A DNA stretch of 44,353 nucleotides from Pseudomonas sp. PB120 (GCF_009761815.1 NZ_RWIN01000081.1:1-44353), one strand, 5' to 3'. Positions 8,785 to 18,150 are shown, counted from the first letter of the stretch. Notes: generated from the letters alone by a model not told the origin. Translations and numbers: made by a program.

Positions 8785-9102
8785 ATGCGTTTCAAACTTG
8801 CTGTCGCTACCATCGCCCTGTTGTCCCTTCCCGTCGGTTCGGCGATGGCCGATAGCTTTTGGCGTAACGTCATTTCCTCCGGTGCCACCACCGGTTCGAC
8901 CTACCTGACCTTCAAGGATCATAAATTGATCCTCGCCGCCCAGGACGATGCGGGCAGTTTTGTTGCCAGTGACGGCGGCATCCGCGGCCCTTACCTGGAA
9001 GCCGCCATGCAGAAAGTCCGCGCCGACAACCCGGGCCTAAAGGCCACGGATATGGAACTGGCGAATGCGATCCTGGCGAAGAATGCCGTGGCTTCGGAAT
9101 AA
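8785..9102 (+). CDS. DUF2388 family small secreted protein
   Basis: The 105-residue protein begins with a clear Sec signal peptide (MRFKLAVATIALLSLPVGSA, predicted cut after AMA near residue 22). The mature part (DSFWRNVISSGATTGSTYLT ... GIRGPYLEAAMQKVR) fits the Pseudomonas DUF2388 family of short periplasmic or secreted proteins of unknown function. I chose the ATG at 8785, with GGAG upstream, because it places the signal sequence at the N terminus; the frame stays open 17 codons further up. The gene ends in a good intrinsic terminator and has no operon partner. Confidence 0.88.
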   Translation: MRFKLAVATIALLSLPVGSAMADSFWRNVISSGATTGSTYLTFKDHKLILAAQDDAGSFVASDGGIRGPYLEAAMQKVRADNPGLKATDMELANAILAKNAVASE

Positions 9103-9118
9103 GCTTCCCGCAAAACAG

Positions 9119-9146
9119 AAATGCCGCTCACATGAGCGGCATTTTT
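9119..9146 (+). terminator. Intrinsic terminator of the DUF2388 gene
   Basis: The inverted repeat AAATGCCGCTCA / TGAGCGGCATTT is followed by a T run, 17 bases after the stop codon. The A-rich left flank makes it usable in both directions. Confidence 0.85.
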
Positions 9147-9164
9147 ATGCCCGACCCAAAACCC

Positions 9165-9295
9165 TGTAGGAGCGAGCCTTTGTGGCGAGGGAGATTGCTC
9201 CCGCTGGGTCGCGGAGCGGCCCCAAACGCTTTGCGACTGCTTCGCAGCCGAGCGGGAGCAAGCTCCCTCACCACAAAAAGCCCACCCCCACAGGG
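9165..9295. repeat. Nested REP: family-A REPIN inside a family-B remnant
   Basis: A complete family-A REPIN (9181-9275; arms TGTGGCGAGGGAG and GGGAGCAAGCTCCCTC) is preceded directly by the first 15 bases of a family-B arm (TGTAGGAGCGAGCCT, 9165-9179). It is followed by CCCACAGGG-like sequence resembling the outer end of a family-B arm. This looks like one REP element interrupted or replaced by another. The junction lies between the convergent DUF2388 and gcvP genes. Confidence 0.8.
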
Positions 9296-9313
9296 TTTTG
9301 TGTTGCCACTAAA

Positions 9314-12187
9314 TCAGCGGTAATCGTCCACCGGCACACACGCGCAAAACAGATTCCGGTCGCCGTAAACGTTATCCACCCGATTCACCACCGGCCAATA
9401 TTTATGCGCCTTGGTGTGAGCGTCCGGCGTCACCGCCTGTTCGATGCTGTAAGGCCGCTCCCAGACCCCGGTGATGTCAGCCAGTGTGTGCGGCGCGCGT
9501 TTCAACGGGTTGTCTTCGGCCGGCCAGGTGCCGTCCTGCACTTCGGTGATTTCCGCGCGAATGCTCAGCATCGCCCCGATGAACCGGTCCAGCTCAGCCT
9601 TCGATTCACTCTCGGTCGGCTCGACCATCAAGGTTCCGGGCACGGGGAACGACATGGTCGGCGCATGGAAGCCGTAATCCATCAAACGCTTGGCGACGTC
9701 TTCTTCGCTGATCCCGGTCAGCGCCTTCAGCGGCCGCAGGTCGAGAATGCATTCGTGGGCCACGCGTTCGTTACGCCCGGTGTAGAGCACTGGAAACGCG
9801 CCGGACAAATGCTGCGCCAGGTAATTCGCGGCGAGGATGGCTACTTCGCTGGCGTCTGCCAGTTGCGGCCCCATCATGGCGATGTACATCCAGCTGATTG
9901 GCAGAATGCTCGCGCTGCCCCAAGGCGCCGCGCTGACAGCGCCGTTTTGCGCCAATGGCCCTTCAATGGGCACTACCGGGTGATTGGCCACGAACGGCGC
10001 CAGATGCGCCCGCACGCCAATCGGCCCCATGCCCGGCCCACCGCCGCCATGGGGAATGCAGAACGTCTTGTGCAAATTCATGTGCGACACGTCGGCGCCA
10101 ATGTCTGCCGGCCGCGCCAGCCCGACTTGCGCATTGAGGTTGGCGCCATCCATGTACACCTGGCCGCCATGGTGGTGAATCACCTCACAGATTTCGCTGA
10201 TGCCTTCCTCATAGACGCCGTGGGTCGAGGGATATGTCGCCATCAGGCAAGCGAGTTTGTCCCCGGCCTCCGCGGCTTTGCCTTTGAGGTCCTCCAGATC
10301 GACGTTGCCCGCTTCGTCGCACTCGACGATGACCACGCGCATGCCGGCCATTTGCGCCGAAGCCGGGTTGGTGCCATGGGCCGAAGACGGAATCAGGCAG
10401 ATGTCCCTGGCGCCCTGGTGGCGGCTTTCGTGATATTTACGGATCGCCAGCAACCCGGCGTACTCACCTTGGGCGCCGGAGTTGGGTTGCATGCAGATCG
10501 CGTCGAAACCGGTAATCGCGCAGAGCCAGCGCTCCAGTTCCTCGATCATCAACGCATAACCGACGGCCTGCTCTTTCGGCACAAACGGATGCAGGTTGGC
10601 GAATTGGGGCCAGGTGATGGGGATCATTTCGCTGGTGGCGTTGAGTTTCATGGTGCAGGAGCCCAGCGGAATCATGGACTGGTTCAGCGCCAGATCCTTG
10701 TTCTCCAGCTGCTTGAGGTAGCGCAGCATCTCGGTTTCGCTGTGATGGGTGCTGAAGACCGGATGCCGCAGACAAGACGTGGTTCGCAGCAACCCCTCAG
10801 GAATACCGGAAGGCAGGTTTTCAGCATCCAGTTCAGCGACGTTGAGCCCATGATCGCTGCCGAGAAATACATCGAACAAGGTCGCCACGGTGCTTTCATC
10901 ACAGGTTTCGTCCAGGCTCAGCCCCAGTTGCCCGCGCCCGAGTATGCGCAAGTTGATCCGGGCAGACTGGGCGCTTTCTATGATCGCTGTCTGCGTGCCA
11001 CCCACCTCCAGCGTCAGCGTGTCGAAAAAGTGCTGGTTGAGGCGGGTGATGCCGTGTCGCTCCAGGCCTGCGGCGAGGATGCAGGTCAGCCGATGCACGC
11101 GCTGGGCAATCTGCTTGAGCCCTTCCGGACCGTGATAGACCGCGTAGAAGCTGGCGATGTTGGCCAGCAGCACTTGCGCGGTGCAGATGTTCGAGTTGGC
11201 CTTCTCCCGGCGAATATGCTGCTCGCGGGTTTGCAGGGCCATGCGCAACGCGGTGTTGCCACGCGCATCTTTGGATACGCCGATAATTCGTCCGGGAATC
11301 GCCCGTTTGTATTCATCGCGGCTGGCAAAAAACGCCGCGTGCGGGCCCCCGTAGCCCATCGGCACGCCAAATCGCTGGGACGAACCGAACACCACGTCGG
11401 CGCCCAATTCTCCCGGCGGGGTCAGCAACAGCAAACTCAACAGATCCGTCGCAACACAGGCCAGCGCCTGCTGGGCGTGCAGATGATCGACCAACGGCCG
11501 CAGGTCGTGAATCTCGCCATGGGTGTCGGGGTATTGCAGCAGCGCGCCAAACACCTGGTGTTGCTTCAAGTTATCCACAGCATCGACGATCAGCTCGAAG
11601 CCAAACCCTTCAGCCCGGGTCTGCACCACTGAAATGGTCTGTGGATGGCAATTCTTATCGACAAAAAACAGGTTGCTCTTCGATTTGGCCACGCGCTTGG
11701 CCAGCGCCATGGCTTCCGCCGCTGCGGTGGCTTCGTCCAGTAACGACGCGTTGGCCAGTTCCAGGCCCGTCAGGTCGATGGTCAATTGCTGAAAATTCAG
11801 CAAGGCTTCCAGTCGGCCTTGAGCTATTTCGGGCTGATACGGCGTGTACGCGGTGTACCACCCGGGGTTTTCCAGCACATTGCGCAGAATGACCGCCGGC
11901 GTGAGCGTGCCGTGATAACCCATGCCGATCAGACTGGTCCAGACCTGGTTCTGCTCGGCGTAACCGCGAAGCTTGGCCAGCGCAGCGACTTCGTCGAGGG
12001 CGGGCGGCAGATCGAGCGCCCTGTTCAGGCGGATTCCCGGTGGCACCGTCTGCTCGATCAACTCGACCCGGCTGCCAAGGCCGAGGCTGTCGAGCATCGC
12101 CTGCTGTTCGGCGGCATCGGGCCCGAGGTGGCGGCGAAGGAAGGCATTGGGGTCGCGTAACTGGCTCAGGGACGGCAACTGGGACAT
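9314..12187 (-). CDS. gcvP: Glycine dehydrogenase (decarboxylating), P protein
   Basis: This is the P protein of the glycine cleavage system: it decarboxylates glycine with PLP and passes the aminomethyl group to lipoyl GcvH. At 957 residues it is the fused bacterial form, with two aminotransferase-like halves. The PLP lysine is K707 in [17 protein letters not shown], followed by the glycine-rich loop; the N-terminal half has [19 protein letters not shown] and MGYHGT. It is separated from gcvH and gcvT by an oppositely oriented aminotransferase gene, so it is not in the same transcript. Start: ATG at 12187 with a GAGAG-type ribosome site. Pseudomonads often hold a second gcv set, so this may be one of two. 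Confidence 0.97.
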   Translation of the reverse strand: MSQLPSLSQLRDPNAFLRRHLGPDAAEQQAMLDSLGLGSRVELIEQTVPPGIRLNRALDLPPALDEVAALAKLRGYAEQNQVWTSLIGMGYHGTLTPAVILRNVLENPGWYTAYTPYQPEIAQGRLEALLNFQQLTIDLTGLELANASLLDEATAAAEAMALAKRVAKSKSNLFFVDKNCHPQTISVVQTRAEGFGFELIVDAVDNLKQHQVFGALLQYPDTHGEIHDLRPLVDHLHAQQALACVATDLLSLLLLTPPGELGADVVFGSSQRFGVPMGYGGPHAAFFASRDEYKRAIPGRIIGVSKDARGNTALRMALQTREQHIRREKANSNICTAQVLLANIASFYAVYHGPEGLKQIAQRVHRLTCILAAGLERHGITRLNQHFFDTLTLEVGGTQTAIIESAQSARINLRILGRGQLGLSLDETCDESTVATLFDVFLGSDHGLNVAELDAENLPSGIPEGLLRTTSCLRHPVFSTHHSETEMLRYLKQLENKDLALNQSMIPLGSCTMKLNATSEMIPITWPQFANLHPFVPKEQAVGYALMIEELERWLCAITGFDAICMQPNSGAQGEYAGLLAIRKYHESRHQGARDICLIPSSAHGTNPASAQMAGMRVVIVECDEAGNVDLEDLKGKAAEAGDKLACLMATYPSTHGVYEEGISEICEVIHHHGGQVYMDGANLNAQVGLARPADIGADVSHMNLHKTFCIPHGGGGPGMGPIGVRAHLAPFVANHPVVPIEGPLAQNGAVSAAPWGSASILPISWMYIAMMGPQLADASEVAILAANYLAQHLSGAFPVLYTGRNERVAHECILDLRPLKALTGISEEDVAKRLMDYGFHAPTMSFPVPGTLMVEPTESESKAELDRFIGAMLSIRAEITEVQDGTWPAEDNPLKRAPHTLADITGVWERPYSIEQAVTPDAHTKAHKYWPVVNRVDNVYGDRNLFCACVPVDDYR

Positions 12188-12341
12188 GACGGGCTCTCTC
12201 TTGACTGGCGCTCAACGTCGATGCAACACGGTCAAAACAGCATAGCAGTCGATACCCGAGCGGATGACGTGGCGCCGTCGCTCGATCCGGCTCATCATAT
12301 TCGCCGCCTCCATAACGTCCGCAATCAGGTGTCTACTGTTT

Positions 12342-13481
12342 ATGAGCCAACTGCCATTTCTGCCGTTTTCCAAACCTGTCATCGACGAAGCCACGATTGC
12401 GGCGGTCGGTGATGTATTGCGTTCGGGCTGGATCACCAGCGGCCCCAAGGTCCAGGCCTTTGAAGCGCAACTCTCGGAGTTTTTCGGCGGGCGCCCGGTG
12501 CGCACGTTCAATTCCGGCACCTGCACCATGGAAATTGCCCTGCGCATCGCGGGCATCGGGCCGGGAGACGAAGTCATTACCACGCCCATTTCCTGGGTTG
12601 CCACCGCCAACGTGATTCTCGAAGTGGGCGCGACGCCCGTGTTTGCCGACATCGACCCGATCACCCGCAACATCGATCTGGACCAACTGGAAGCTGCGAT
12701 CACCCCACGCACCAAGGCAATCATTCCGGTGTACCTCGCCGGTTTGCCAGTGGATATGGGCCGGTTGTATGGCATTGCCAAAAAGCACGGCCTGCGGGTC
12801 GTCGAAGATGCCGCGCAAGCCTTGGGATCGAGCTGGAACGGCCAGCGTATCGGCGCAACCGGCGACTTCGTGTCGTTTAGTTTTCAGGCAAACAAGAACG
12901 TCACCTCATCGGAGGGCGGTTGCCTGGTGCTGAACACGCCGGAAGAGGTGCGACTGGCGGAGAAGTACCGTTTGCAGGGCGTCACCCGCAGCGGTTTCGA
13001 TGGTCTGGACGTGGATGTGCTGGGCGGCAAGTTCAACATGACCGACGTGGCAGCGGCCATTGGCCTGGGGCAATTTGCTCACATCGAGGCGATTACGGCT
13101 CATCGTCGTGAGCTGGCCAAGCATTATTTCGCCTGTTTCGGTGAGGATTTCCAAGCGCAGTACGGGGCCCAATTGCCCCCGGCGGATTTCGAAAACAGCA
13201 ACTGGCATTTATTCCAACTGGTGCTGCCTGAACGCCACGACGGCCAACCGGCACGGGCCACGTTCATGGAGCAGATGCAGGCATTGGGCGTCGGCATCGG
13301 CTATCACTACCCGCCGATCCACTTGCTGAGTCTTTACCGCGAGCGCGGTTTCAAGGAAGGCATGTTCCCGGTGGCGGAACGTGTTGGTCGCTTGATTGTT
13401 TCGTTGCCGATGTTTACGGCCATGAGCAAAGCGGATGTCGAGCGGTCGGTGACGGCAGTCAAAGCTGTTCTGCAGCCTTAA
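12342..13481 (+). CDS. DegT/DnrJ/EryC1/StrS (ArnB-like) sugar aminotransferase
   Basis: The 379-residue PLP enzyme is of the nucleotide-sugar aminotransferase family. Visible marks are SGWITSGPKVQAFE, the substrate loop FNSGTCTMEIAL, PVYLAGLPVDM, the ring-stacking D156 in VEDAAQALGS and the Schiff-base K185 in SFSFQANKNVTSSEGG, which resembles the SFxAxKNxT motif of ArnB. The ATG at 12342 was chosen because it begins the conserved domain; the longer frame would run into the gcvP promoter region. No sugar dehydratase, formyltransferase or other arn/rfb genes are adjacent, so substrate and pathway (lipid A, O-antigen or other) are unknown. It lies on the opposite strand inside the gcv locus. 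Confidence 0.9.
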   Translation: MSQLPFLPFSKPVIDEATIAAVGDVLRSGWITSGPKVQAFEAQLSEFFGGRPVRTFNSGTCTMEIALRIAGIGPGDEVITTPISWVATANVILEVGATPVFADIDPITRNIDLDQLEAAITPRTKAIIPVYLAGLPVDMGRLYGIAKKHGLRVVEDAAQALGSSWNGQRIGATGDFVSFSFQANKNVTSSEGGCLVLNTPEEVRLAEKYRLQGVTRSGFDGLDVDVLGGKFNMTDVAAAIGLGQFAHIEAITAHRRELAKHYFACFGEDFQAQYGAQLPPADFENSNWHLFQLVLPERHDGQPARATFMEQMQALGVGIGYHYPPIHLLSLYRERGFKEGMFPVAERVGRLIVSLPMFTAMSKADVERSVTAVKAVLQP

Positions 13482-13484
13482 ACC

Positions 13485-13573
13485 TGTGGGAGTGAGCCTG
13501 CTCGCGATAGCGGTGTGTCAGGTATATAAATGTTTACTGACACACCGCTATCGCGAGCAGGCTCACTCCTACA
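13485..13573. repeat. REPIN, family B, near-perfect 36-bp palindrome
   Basis: The left arm 13485-13520 (TGTGGGAGTGAGCCTGCTCG, continuing to GGTGTGTCA) and right arm 13538-13573 are complementary over 36 bp with one mismatch, around a 17-base AT-rich loop. It starts 3 bp after the aminotransferase stop codon and ends 20 bp before the gcvH stop codon, so any transcript from either gene would carry a very stable 3' hairpin. Confidence 0.9.
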
Positions 13574-13593
13574 TGGATTTCGCAGAGCGGAGA

Positions 13594-13977
13594 TTACTCG
13601 CCGATAGCCGCTTTGTAGCCAGCCGCGTCGAGCAGCTTGTCCAGCTCAGCGGGGTTGCTTGGCTTCAGTTTGAAAATCCAGGCACCGTATGGATCGGTGT
13701 TAAGCGACTCAGGCGCACCGCCCAGTTCTTCGTTGATCGCAATCACTTCACCGGATACCGGGGAGTAAATGTCGGACGCGGCTTTAACAGACTCAACGAC
13801 CCCGGATTGATCACCGGCGGCGAAGACTTTTCCAACTTCGGTCAGCTCGACAAACACCACATCACCCAGCGCTTCCTGCGCGTGGTCGCTGATGCCCACG
13901 GTGACGGTGCCATCAGCTTCCAGACGGGCCCATTCGTGACTTTCGGCAAAACGCAGGCCGGCAGGGATATCGCTCAT
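13594..13977 (-). CDS. gcvH: Glycine cleavage system H protein
   Basis: The 127-residue lipoyl carrier shuttles the aminomethyl intermediate among the P, T and L proteins. The lipoylated lysine is K65 in [15 protein letters not shown], and the fold signature [20 protein letters not shown] opens the protein. The ATG at 13977 gives the standard N terminus [16 protein letters not shown]; the in-frame extension upstream overlaps the end of gcvT and is not credible. It follows gcvT by 50 bp on the same strand, forming a gcvT-gcvH operon. Confidence 0.97.
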   Translation of the reverse strand: MSDIPAGLRFAESHEWARLEADGTVTVGISDHAQEALGDVVFVELTEVGKVFAAGDQSGVVESVKAASDIYSPVSGEVIAINEELGGAPESLNTDPYGAWIFKLKPSNPAELDKLLDAAGYKAAIGE

Positions 13978-14027
13978 GTTCTGTGTCCTCAAGAAAATTG
14001 TCAGCGGTCGTTGCCCGCCAGAAAAGG

Positions 14028-15110
14028 TTAGATCAAGGTTTTGCCATGGCGTACGAAGGTCGGTTTGACCACTCGGACCGGGTACCACTTGCCACGGATT
14101 TCCACTTCTGCGCGGTCGGCAGTCGCCATCGGCACGCGCGCCAGTGCAATCGACTTGCTAAGCGTAGGAGAGAAACTACCACTGGTGATCTCCCCTTCGC
14201 CAACATTGGCGATGCGGACCACTTGATGAGCGCGCAAAACCCCTCGCTCCTCAAGGACCAGACCGACCAGTTTATGCTGTACGCCACCCGCACGCTCGGC
14301 CTCGAGCGCCGTACGCCCGATGAACTGGCGAGTCGCCGGCTCCCAGGCAATGCTCCAGGCCATGTTGGAGGCCAGCGGCGAAACGTCTTGATTGATGTCC
14401 TGACCGTAGAGGTTCATGCCGGCTTCGACGCGCAGGGTATCGCGCGCACCAAGGCCGATCGGCGAGATGCCCGCCCCTACCAGATCGTTGAAGAAACCTG
14501 GCGCCTGATTGGCCGGGAGAATGATCTCCAGGCCGTCTTCGCCGGTGTAACCGGTGCGCGCGATGAACCAGTCGCCATCGGGCTGGCCTTCGAAGGGTTT
14601 GAGCAACTGGATCAGATTGCCGCGGGACTGGGTCACCAGTTCGCAGATCTTGTGCCGGGCATGCGGGCCTTGAATGGCCAGCATGGCCAACTCTGAACGC
14701 TCGTTGAGCTGCACATCGAAGCCATCGAGATGCGCCTGCATCCACGCCAGGTCCTGATCGCGCGTGGAGGCATTGACCACCAGGCGATAACCCTCATCCA
14801 GGCGATAGACAATCATGTCGTCGACGATGCCGCCGTGCTCATTGAGCATGGTGCTGTACAAGGCACGGCCGCTGCTGTGCAGGCGTTCGACGTCATTGGC
14901 CAGCAAATGCTGCAGCCAGGCTTTGGCCTGAGTGCCACCGACATCGATCACGGTCATATGGGATACATCGAAAACCCCGCAATCGCGGCGCACCTGATGG
15001 TGTTCCTCGACCTGCGAGCCGTAATGCAGAGGCATATCCCAACCGCCAAAATCGACCATCTTCGCGCCAAGGGCGAGATGAAGGTCATACAGAGGCGTAC
15101 GCTGTCCCAT
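14028..15110 (-). CDS. gcvT: Glycine cleavage system T protein (aminomethyltransferase)
   Basis: It transfers the methylene group from the H protein to tetrahydrofolate, releasing ammonia. The 360-residue protein starts [20 protein letters not shown] and contains the folate-binding family landmarks [34 protein letters not shown] and [19 protein letters not shown]. The ATG at 15110 has GGAGAAACCC directly before it, a strong ribosome site, so the 26-codon upstream extension is rejected. It is the first gene of gcvTH. I looked for a glycine riboswitch in the 156-bp leader region and did not see its core motifs, but there is a small perfect hairpin there. Confidence 0.97.
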   Translation of the reverse strand: MGQRTPLYDLHLALGAKMVDFGGWDMPLHYGSQVEEHHQVRRDCGVFDVSHMTVIDVGGTQAKAWLQHLLANDVERLHSSGRALYSTMLNEHGGIVDDMIVYRLDEGYRLVVNASTRDQDLAWMQAHLDGFDVQLNERSELAMLAIQGPHARHKICELVTQSRGNLIQLLKPFEGQPDGDWFIARTGYTGEDGLEIILPANQAPGFFNDLVGAGISPIGLGARDTLRVEAGMNLYGQDINQDVSPLASNMAWSIAWEPATRQFIGRTALEAERAGGVQHKLVGLVLEERGVLRAHQVVRIANVGEGEITSGSFSPTLSKSIALARVPMATADRAEVEIRGKWYPVRVVKPTFVRHGKTLI

Positions 15111-15204
15111 GGGTTTCTCCTTCCGGGCGTGGCGAAGGTGCGGACAGGTGCTGCACCAGAGGAAAGCCTTGTAATAGAGGGCTTTCAACCGATTTCAGCT
15201 ACCG

Positions 15205-15221
15205 GGTCCGTAGGACGGACC
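15205..15221 (-). promoter_or_regulatory. Hairpin in the gcvT leader
   Basis: A perfect 7-bp stem GGTCCGT / ACGGACC with a 3-base loop lies about 95 bp upstream of the gcvT start. A TACAAT hexamer on the minus strand (15238-15243) could be the -10 box, which would put the hairpin near the 5' end of the transcript. No -35 box of quality was seen. Function is not known. Confidence 0.3.
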
Positions 15222-15266
15222 GCACCGAATGCCGCGCATTGTAGCCTCAAGGTGTAGGACTGGCAC

Positions 15267-16883
15267 CTAGGCGTTTCGATGCGCCGAACGTCGGATCAAT
15301 CCGATGACCGGTAACAGCCCGACCAAAACCAGGGTCAGGGCCGGCAGCGACGCCCTCGCCCACTCGCCTTCGCTGGTCATTTCAAAGATGCGCACCGCCA
15401 GCGTGTCCCAACCAAACGGGCGCATCAGAAGGGTCGCGGGCATTTCCTTGAGTACATCGACAAACACCAGCAACGCAGCGCTCAGTGTGCCGGGCAGCAA
15501 TAACGGTAGATACACTTTGAAAAACAGTCGTGGCCCACTGACGCCAAGACTACGTGCCGCTTCGGGCAAAGATGGCCGTATTCGCGCCAGACAGCTTTCC
15601 AGTGGCCCATAAGCGACCGCAATGAAACGGACGAGGTAAGCCAGCAACAGCGCCGACAGGCTACCCAGCAGCAACGGCTTGCCGGCGCCGCCGAGCCAGC
15701 CCGACAGTGGAATGACCCACTCGCGGTCCAGATAACTGAACGCCAGCATGATCGACACCGCCAGCACCGAACCGGGCAATGCGTAGCCAAGATTGGCCAG
15801 GCTCACGCCGGAACGGATGGCCCGGGTCGGCGCTAGTCGTCGGGCAAACGCCAATACCAGGGCGACGCTGACCGTGATCAACGCCGCCATGGCGCCCAGG
15901 TACAAGGTATGGACGATCAGGCCGGTGTAACGCTCATCCAGATCGAAGCGCCCCCGCTGCCAGAACCACACCATCAGTTGCAGCATCGGAATGACGAAGG
16001 CGCAGGCGAATACCAGACCACACCAACTCATCGCCGCCAGCGCTTTAACGCCACGCAGGTGGTACAGCGCCTTGACCCGCGGGCGCTCGCTGCTGGTGCG
16101 GTTGGCGCCGCGAGCACGACGCTCGCCGTACAACACCAGCATCACCACCAGCAGCAACAGGCTGGCCAGTTGTGCGGCGGTTGAAAGGCTGAAGAACCCG
16201 TACCAGGTTTTGTAGATCGCCGTGGTGAACGTGTCGAAATTGAACACCGACACCGCTCCGAAGTCCGCCAGGGTTTCCATCAGCGCCAACGCCACGCCCG
16301 CGCCGATGGCCGGCCGCGCCATCGGCAATGCCACGCGCCAGAACGCCTGCCACGGGGTTTGTCCGAGGACCCGCGCAGCTTCCATCAGGCCTTTGCCCTG
16401 AGCCAGGAACGCCGTGCGCGCCAACAGGTAAACGTAGGGATAAAAGACCAGCACCAGAACCAGAATGACGCCGCCGGTGGAACGCACTCGTGGCAGCCGC
16501 AGCCCCGTGCCGAACCACTCGCGCATCAGGGATTGCACTGGGCCGGCAAAATCCAGCAGGCCGACAAAGACGAATGCCAGCACATAGGCGGGTATCGCAA
16601 ACGGCAGCATCAGCGCCCAATCCAGCCAGCGGCGGCCGGGGAACTCGCAAAGGCTGGTGAGCCAGGCGAGGCTGACGCCCAGTAGCGTCACGCCGACACC
16701 GACACCCAGCACCAGGGTCAGGGTGTTGCCCAGCAGGCGTGGCATTTGGGTGTCCCAGAGGTGGGACCAGATTTGATGATCGATGGTTTGCCAGGAGAGC
16801 AGCAGAACGCTCAGTGGCAACAGGACCAAAGCAGCGATGGCGAAGACCAGGGGATACCAGCGGCGTTGGGCGGGATGGGCCAA
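15267..16883 (-). CDS. Fe(III)-type ABC transporter permease (FbpB-like, fused two-domain)
   Basis: The 538-residue inner-membrane protein has two binding-protein-dependent permease domains in tandem, about 12 hydrophobic segments in all. Each half carries an EAA loop for the ATPase: EAARVLGQTPWQAFWRVALP and EAARSLGVSGPRLFFKVYLP. Such fused permeases serve ferric-iron (FbpB/SfuB) importers. The only available start is a TTG at 16883, because an in-frame TAG lies 12 bases upstream, with AGAGA as a weak ribosome site. The binding-protein gene lies 206 bp upstream; no ATPase gene is in the window, so an FbpC-type subunit must be supplied from elsewhere. Confidence 0.9.
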   Translation of the reverse strand: MAHPAQRRWYPLVFAIAALVLLPLSVLLLSWQTIDHQIWSHLWDTQMPRLLGNTLTLVLGVGVGVTLLGVSLAWLTSLCEFPGRRWLDWALMLPFAIPAYVLAFVFVGLLDFAGPVQSLMREWFGTGLRLPRVRSTGGVILVLVLVFYPYVYLLARTAFLAQGKGLMEAARVLGQTPWQAFWRVALPMARPAIGAGVALALMETLADFGAVSVFNFDTFTTAIYKTWYGFFSLSTAAQLASLLLLVVMLVLYGERRARGANRTSSERPRVKALYHLRGVKALAAMSWCGLVFACAFVIPMLQLMVWFWQRGRFDLDERYTGLIVHTLYLGAMAALITVSVALVLAFARRLAPTRAIRSGVSLANLGYALPGSVLAVSIMLAFSYLDREWVIPLSGWLGGAGKPLLLGSLSALLLAYLVRFIAVAYGPLESCLARIRPSLPEAARSLGVSGPRLFFKVYLPLLLPGTLSAALLVFVDVLKEMPATLLMRPFGWDTLAVRIFEMTSEGEWARASLPALTLVLVGLLPVIGLIRRSAHRNA

Positions 16884-16933
16884 GAAAATTCTCTAAAAAT
16901 GTGGGCTGTTGGAGATCGTTGGTCAGCCCATTT

Positions 16934-17065
16934 TGTGGCGAGGGAGCTTGCTCCCGTTCGGGTGCGCAGCAGCCGTAATGGGTTACCAGATCAGTTCGAT
17001 TTTGGTCAGCCTGCCGCTATGAGGGCCGCTTCGCAGCCCAGCGGGAGCAAGCTCCCTCGCCACAG
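16934..17065. repeat. REPIN, family A, extended loop, inside the iron-transport pair
   Basis: Family-A arms (TGTGGCGAGGGAGCTTGCTC ... GCGGGAGCAAGCTCCCTCGC) are separated by about 80 bases instead of the usual 45 or so, so the loop holds extra sequence. It lies between two genes read in the same direction, the binding protein (upstream) and the permease (downstream), and could cap and stabilise the upstream message or attenuate the downstream one. Confidence 0.85.
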
Positions 17066-17089
17066 GGGAGCCCACTTGTCACGTTGGGG

Positions 17090-18094
17090 TTAGTTCCAAC
17101 CCGCCCGATCCATCATGCGGATCGCTTCGGCCTGACGCTTGCCAGCAATTTCCACCGGCAATGTATCGGCCACGAATTTGCCCCAGCTCGCCACTTCAGC
17201 GGACGGCTGAACGGCCGGGTTGGCCGGGAACTCCTGGTTCACGTCCGCGAAAATTTTCTGCGCCTCTGGCGTGGTCATCCACTCGATCAACGCCTTGGCC
17301 GCTTCCGGGTGCGGCGCGTGTTTGGTCAGGCCGATACCCGACAGGTTGACGTGTACGCCCCGGTCGCCCTGATTCGGCCAGAACAGCTTCACGCCCAGAT
17401 CAGGTTTCTGCTTGTGCAAGCGGCCGTAGTAGTAAGTGTTGACGATGCCGACGTCGCACTGGCCCGCGTTGATCGCTTCCAGCACCGCGATGTCGTCGGA
17501 GAACACATCGGTGGACAGGTTACTCACCCAGCCCTTGAGGATCTGCTCGGTTTTGTCGGCGCCATGCACTTCGATCATGGTGGCGGTCAGGGACTGGTTG
17601 TAGACCTTCTTCGCCGTGCGCAGGCACAGGCGGCCTTCCCAGTTCTTGTTGGCCAGCCCTTCATAAGTGGTCAGCTCGCCCGGTTTCACCCGGTCAGTGG
17701 AGTAGGCGATGGTCCGCGCGCGCAGGCTGAGGCCGGTCCAGGCGTGGGAGGATGAGCGGTATTGCAGCGGGATATTGGCGTCGATGGTTTTCGAGGTGAA
17801 CGGCTGCAGGATGCCCATTTGCTCGGCCTGCCACAGGTTGCCGGCATCGACGGTCAGCAACAGGTCGGCGGTGGCGTTCTCGCCCTCGGCCTTGATGCGC
17901 TGCATCAGCGGCGCTTCCTTGTCGGTGATGAACTTGATCTGGACGCCGGTTTTCGCGGTGTAAGCGTCGAAGACCGGTTTGATCAGTTCGTCGATACGCG
18001 AAGAGTAAACCACCACCTCGTCGGCGGCCTGGGCGGCGGTGATGCCTGTCAGGGTCAGGGCGAGTGCGGTCAGTAGACGCTTCGGTGCCAACAT
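17090..18094 (-). CDS. Fe(III) ABC transporter periplasmic binding protein (FbpA-like)
   Basis: The 334-residue protein has a Sec signal peptide ([20 protein letters not shown], cut expected after AQA at residue 23). The mature part ([52 protein letters not shown]) matches the ferric-binding transferrin-like cluster. The adjacent tyrosines in NTYYYG are the typical Fe(III) ligands. The ATG at 18094 was chosen because it begins the signal peptide. It is followed by a REPIN and the permease gene, and probably feeds that permease. An iron-responsive promoter would be expected, and an imperfect AT-rich symmetric site lies upstream. Confidence 0.92.
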   Translation of the reverse strand: MLAPKRLLTALALTLTGITAAQAADEVVVYSSRIDELIKPVFDAYTAKTGVQIKFITDKEAPLMQRIKAEGENATADLLLTVDAGNLWQAEQMGILQPFTSKTIDANIPLQYRSSSHAWTGLSLRARTIAYSTDRVKPGELTTYEGLANKNWEGRLCLRTAKKVYNQSLTATMIEVHGADKTEQILKGWVSNLSTDVFSDDIAVLEAINAGQCDVGIVNTYYYGRLHKQKPDLGVKLFWPNQGDRGVHVNLSGIGLTKHAPHPEAAKALIEWMTTPEAQKIFADVNQEFPANPAVQPSAEVASWGKFVADTLPVEIAGKRQAEAIRMMDRAGWN

Positions 18095-18127
18095 GGGAGC
18101 GATCTCTCGATTGGAAAAAGTGAGGGC

Positions 18128-18150
18128 CAAATGATAAGGACTCACATTTA
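18128..18150. promoter_or_regulatory. Possible Fur-type site upstream of the iron-binding protein gene
   Basis: The symmetric stretch AAATGATAAGG ... CTCACATTT, about 35-55 bases upstream of the start codon, contains a GATAAG half-site resembling a Fur hexamer, with AAATG/CATTT ends. The match to the 19-base Fur consensus is partial, so this is suggested by position more than by sequence. Confidence 0.25.

Noticed and set aside
9182..11632. 816-codon open frame on the plus strand opposite gcvP
   Set aside because: It is antisense to the conserved gcvP gene. High third-position GC makes such long mirror frames common; the translation has no recognisable domain.
15111..15266. Possible glycine riboswitch upstream of gcvT
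   Set aside because: The conserved glycine-aptamer core motifs could not be found on the minus strand, and the region is short for a tandem aptamer.
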